DNA from: UBA1205 sp045598105
Lineage (GTDB): Bacteria; Bacteroidota; Bacteroidia; Bacteroidales; WCHB1-69
Direction of reading: 5' to 3'
Assembly: GCA_045598105.1 (NCBI GenBank)
Contig: JAZLLK010000096.1
Span: forward strand, 1-15,019
DNA length: 15,019 nt
This document shows, piece after piece, positions 14,146-15,019 of this stretch. Below the pieces are notes generated by a model. The model was not told where the DNA came from. It made no database searches and saw nothing but the letters and a program-made list of their open reading frames with translations. The position numbers and the translations under genes are program-made. Each line of letters opens with the position of its first letter. Positions within the stretch are counted from its first letter, which is position 1.

Positions 14146-14306
14146 CGCCACGTATGTGGCGTGTTTTTTTAGGGGCGGAAGGGTTCACAGTAAGCATGCA
14201 AAAAGAAAATTTTATCTGTAAGCGTCAACTTACAAGGTAAATTTGCCTTTTGGTAGGCTTCACGTTGCATTAGCAACACCTTCCGCCCCCGTTTTTCTTT
14301 CTTTTT
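14146..14306 (+). ncRNA. Structured element D (candidate small RNA, plus strand)
   Basis: A perfect CGCCAC/GTGGCG hairpin with a GTAT loop (14146-14161) and T7 is followed by an 11-bp perfect outer stem, GGGGCGGAAGG (14172-14182) with CCTTCCGCCCC (14279-14289). Inside are AAATTT/AAATTT (14207-14212 with 14239-14244), capped by TGTAAG/CTTACA (14217-14234), and GTTGC/GCAAC with an ATTA loop (14264-14277). It ends in GTTTTTCTTTCTTTTT, an intrinsic-terminator-like tail. No gene follows on the plus strand, so it cannot be a leader of a downstream gene. That favours a free-standing RNA or a mobile element. Confidence 0.55.
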
Positions 14307-14312
14307 GCATTT

Positions 14313-14330
14313 CCCTACATAAGTTGTGCT
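14313..14330 (+). repeat. Edge direct repeat 2R
   Basis: CCCTACATAAGTTGTGCT aligns with edge repeat 2L with a few mismatches and one indel, and directly follows the T-rich end of element D. Confidence 0.45.
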
Positions 14331-14411
14331 TACATAATCATCTGATTTTTCACAACAACACAGGAAATGCGGCATATCTGTTAATATTATATAGAAACGC
14401 GGCAGGGCACG

Positions 14412-14431
14412 CCCCCCCCCCCAAAAAAAAA
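14412..14431. repeat. C11A9 homopolymer junction
   Basis: Eleven C residues followed by nine A residues lie just downstream of the terminator of the T9SS cargo gene. This is the same type of junction as 636-651 on the opposite strand. The exact length is uncertain. Confidence 0.85.
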
Positions 14432-14434
14432 CAA

Positions 14435-14462
14435 AAAAAGGGAACCGCATGGTCCCCTTTTT
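14435..14462. terminator. Intrinsic terminator of the T9SS cargo gene
   Basis: AAAAAGGGAACC (14435-14446) and GGTCCCCTTTTT (14451-14462) pair over 12 bp with one mismatch around a GCAT loop. On the minus strand this puts a GC-rich stem and T-run about 20 bases after the stop at 14483. The symmetric A and T tracts make it usable in both directions. Confidence 0.85.
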
Positions 14463-14482
14463 AACCTATTAATGATACAATT

Positions 14483-15019
14483 TTATTGTTTGATTAATTT
14501 TTTGCTTATATGTTCGCCATTGGTCATGGTGAGGTTTACCATGTATATGCCGGCGGCAAGGTTATCAGTATTAACGGTGGCGGTATTGGCATTTATTTCC
14601 ATACTGCATACCATGGCACCATACACATTGTACAGCTGTATGGAGGCTATTTCCGCATTGCTTTGAATGTTTACATGGTCACTGGCAGGTACAGGGTACA
14701 TATTTACGCTTGCGGCCTCGGTGGCGTTACATTGCACGGCTATGGGGTCAAATACCTCGGTGGTACCGTCTATATCGGTTTGACGCAGGCGGTAGTACTT
14801 GGTACGGTTGGTGTTATTATCGGCCATAAAGCTGTAATCGGTTGGCATGGCGGAGGTGCCTGCACCCTGTATGCGGGCTATTTCCTTATAGTTTACGGCA
14901 TCTTCACTGCATTCTAAGGTGAAGTATTCGTTATTGGTTTCGGTAGCGGTGCTCCACGTAAACTGTATAGCGTTATCTATACATTCGGCATTAAAGCTGA
15001 GGAGCTCTACGGGAAGGGG
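14483..15019 (-). CDS. T9SS-secreted protein, C-terminal fragment with type A sorting domain
   Basis: The frame is open from the window edge to a TAA at 14485-14483, giving 178 residues of a longer protein whose start lies outside. The first part begins P-L-P-V-E-L-L-S-F and holds the TATETNNEYFTLE and KYYRLRQTDIDG blocks (about residues 2-90), a fibronectin-like module very common just before sorting domains in Bacteroidota cell-surface and secreted proteins. Residues about 105-178 (VNMYPVPASDHVNI to the final S-K-K-L-I-K-Q) are a Por-secretion-system C-terminal sorting domain. That domain directs the protein through the type IX secretion system and is then removed. The catalytic or binding part is not in view, so the function is unknown. 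An ATG at 14848 is internal and should not be taken as the start. Confidence 0.9.
   Translation of the reverse strand, partial: PLPVELLSFNAECIDNAIQFTWSTATETNNEYFTLECSEDAVNYKEIARIQGAGTSAMPTDYSFMADNNTNRTKYYRLRQTDIDGTTEVFDPIAVQCNATEAASVNMYPVPASDHVNIQSNAEIASIQLYNVYGAMVCSMEINANTATVNTDNLAAGIYMVNLTMTNGEHISKKLIKQ

Larger units (their letters stand above)
13747..14330. repeat. Composite structured repeat 2 (inverted element pair with direct edge repeats)
   Basis: Second copy of the arrangement at 8983-9569, in the gene-free stretch between prfA and the T9SS cargo gene. AAGAAAAAC (13808-13816) and its inverse GTTTTTCTT (14291-14299) span 492 bases, against 497 in composite 1. The edge repeats (13747 and 14313) are 566 bases apart, against 570. 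The right half is clearly homologous to the right half of composite 1 from about 14088 (9332) onward. The left half is more diverged, and the central 100 bases share little, so the two copies are old or under structural rather than sequence constraint. Confidence 0.65.

Noticed and set aside
8983..14330. CRISPR array or integron attC sites as explanation for the repeats.
   Set aside because: There are no regularly spaced short repeats with unique spacers and no GTTRRRY core sites. The copies are long, inverted in pairs and diverged.
14483..14848. Treating the ATG at 14848 as the start of a small complete protein.
   Set aside because: The frame stays open upstream to the window edge and encodes the typical L-P-V-E-L-L-S-F module, so the ATG is internal.

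Overview
The window looks like a chromosomal segment from a member of the Bacteroidota. The evidence is the exact TACCTTTG form of the phylum's -7 promoter box (TAnnTTTG) in front of four genes, almost no Shine-Dalgarno sequences, a type IX secretion (T9SS) C-terminal sorting domain, a SusC-like TonB-dependent receptor with a carboxypeptidase-D-like N-domain, and Bacteroidota-typical L28, RF1 and beta-helix lipoprotein sequences. Isoleucine is mostly written ATA. A family such as Chitinophagaceae is possible, but the genus cannot be told from this window.

Layout. At the left edge (1-92, minus) is the signal peptide of a secreted protein running out of the window. About 840 bases of AT-rich noncoding DNA follow, with long homopolymer tracts and clustered GCATGC palindromes. 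A Sfp-type 4'-phosphopantetheinyl transferase (931-1626, plus) comes next. Convergent to it is a tightly packed four-gene minus-strand operon (8862 down to 1828): a beta-helix lipoprotein, a large M16-family protein that has lost its zinc-binding HxxEH motif, a TonB-dependent receptor and a small exported heavy-metal-associated (HMA) domain protein. Together these suggest outer-membrane import of a metal or a metal-carrying ligand. To the right are a GNAT acetyltransferase (plus), a bidirectional terminator, a solitary rpmB (L28, minus) and a prfA-uvrC operon (minus). The right edge holds the C-terminus of a T9SS-secreted protein (minus), ending in a strong terminator.

The most unusual content lies in two gene-free stretches, about 8983-9570 and 13747-14330. 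Each holds a near-palindromic composite of similar size. It consists of two inverted copies of a roughly 150-nt structured element whose stems are kept by compensating changes and which ends outward in a hairpin plus a T-rich run. Each composite is bordered by a direct repeat at nearly constant spacing (570 and 566 bases). They could be divergent pairs of small RNA genes or a non-autonomous mobile element. I recognise no known family. A possible remnant lies near 337-441.

Confident functions: PPTase, TonB receptor, HMA protein, M16-fold protein, beta-helix lipoprotein, GNAT, L28, UvrC, RF1 and the T9SS cargo C-terminus. The role of the four-gene operon and the nature of the structured repeats are inference.
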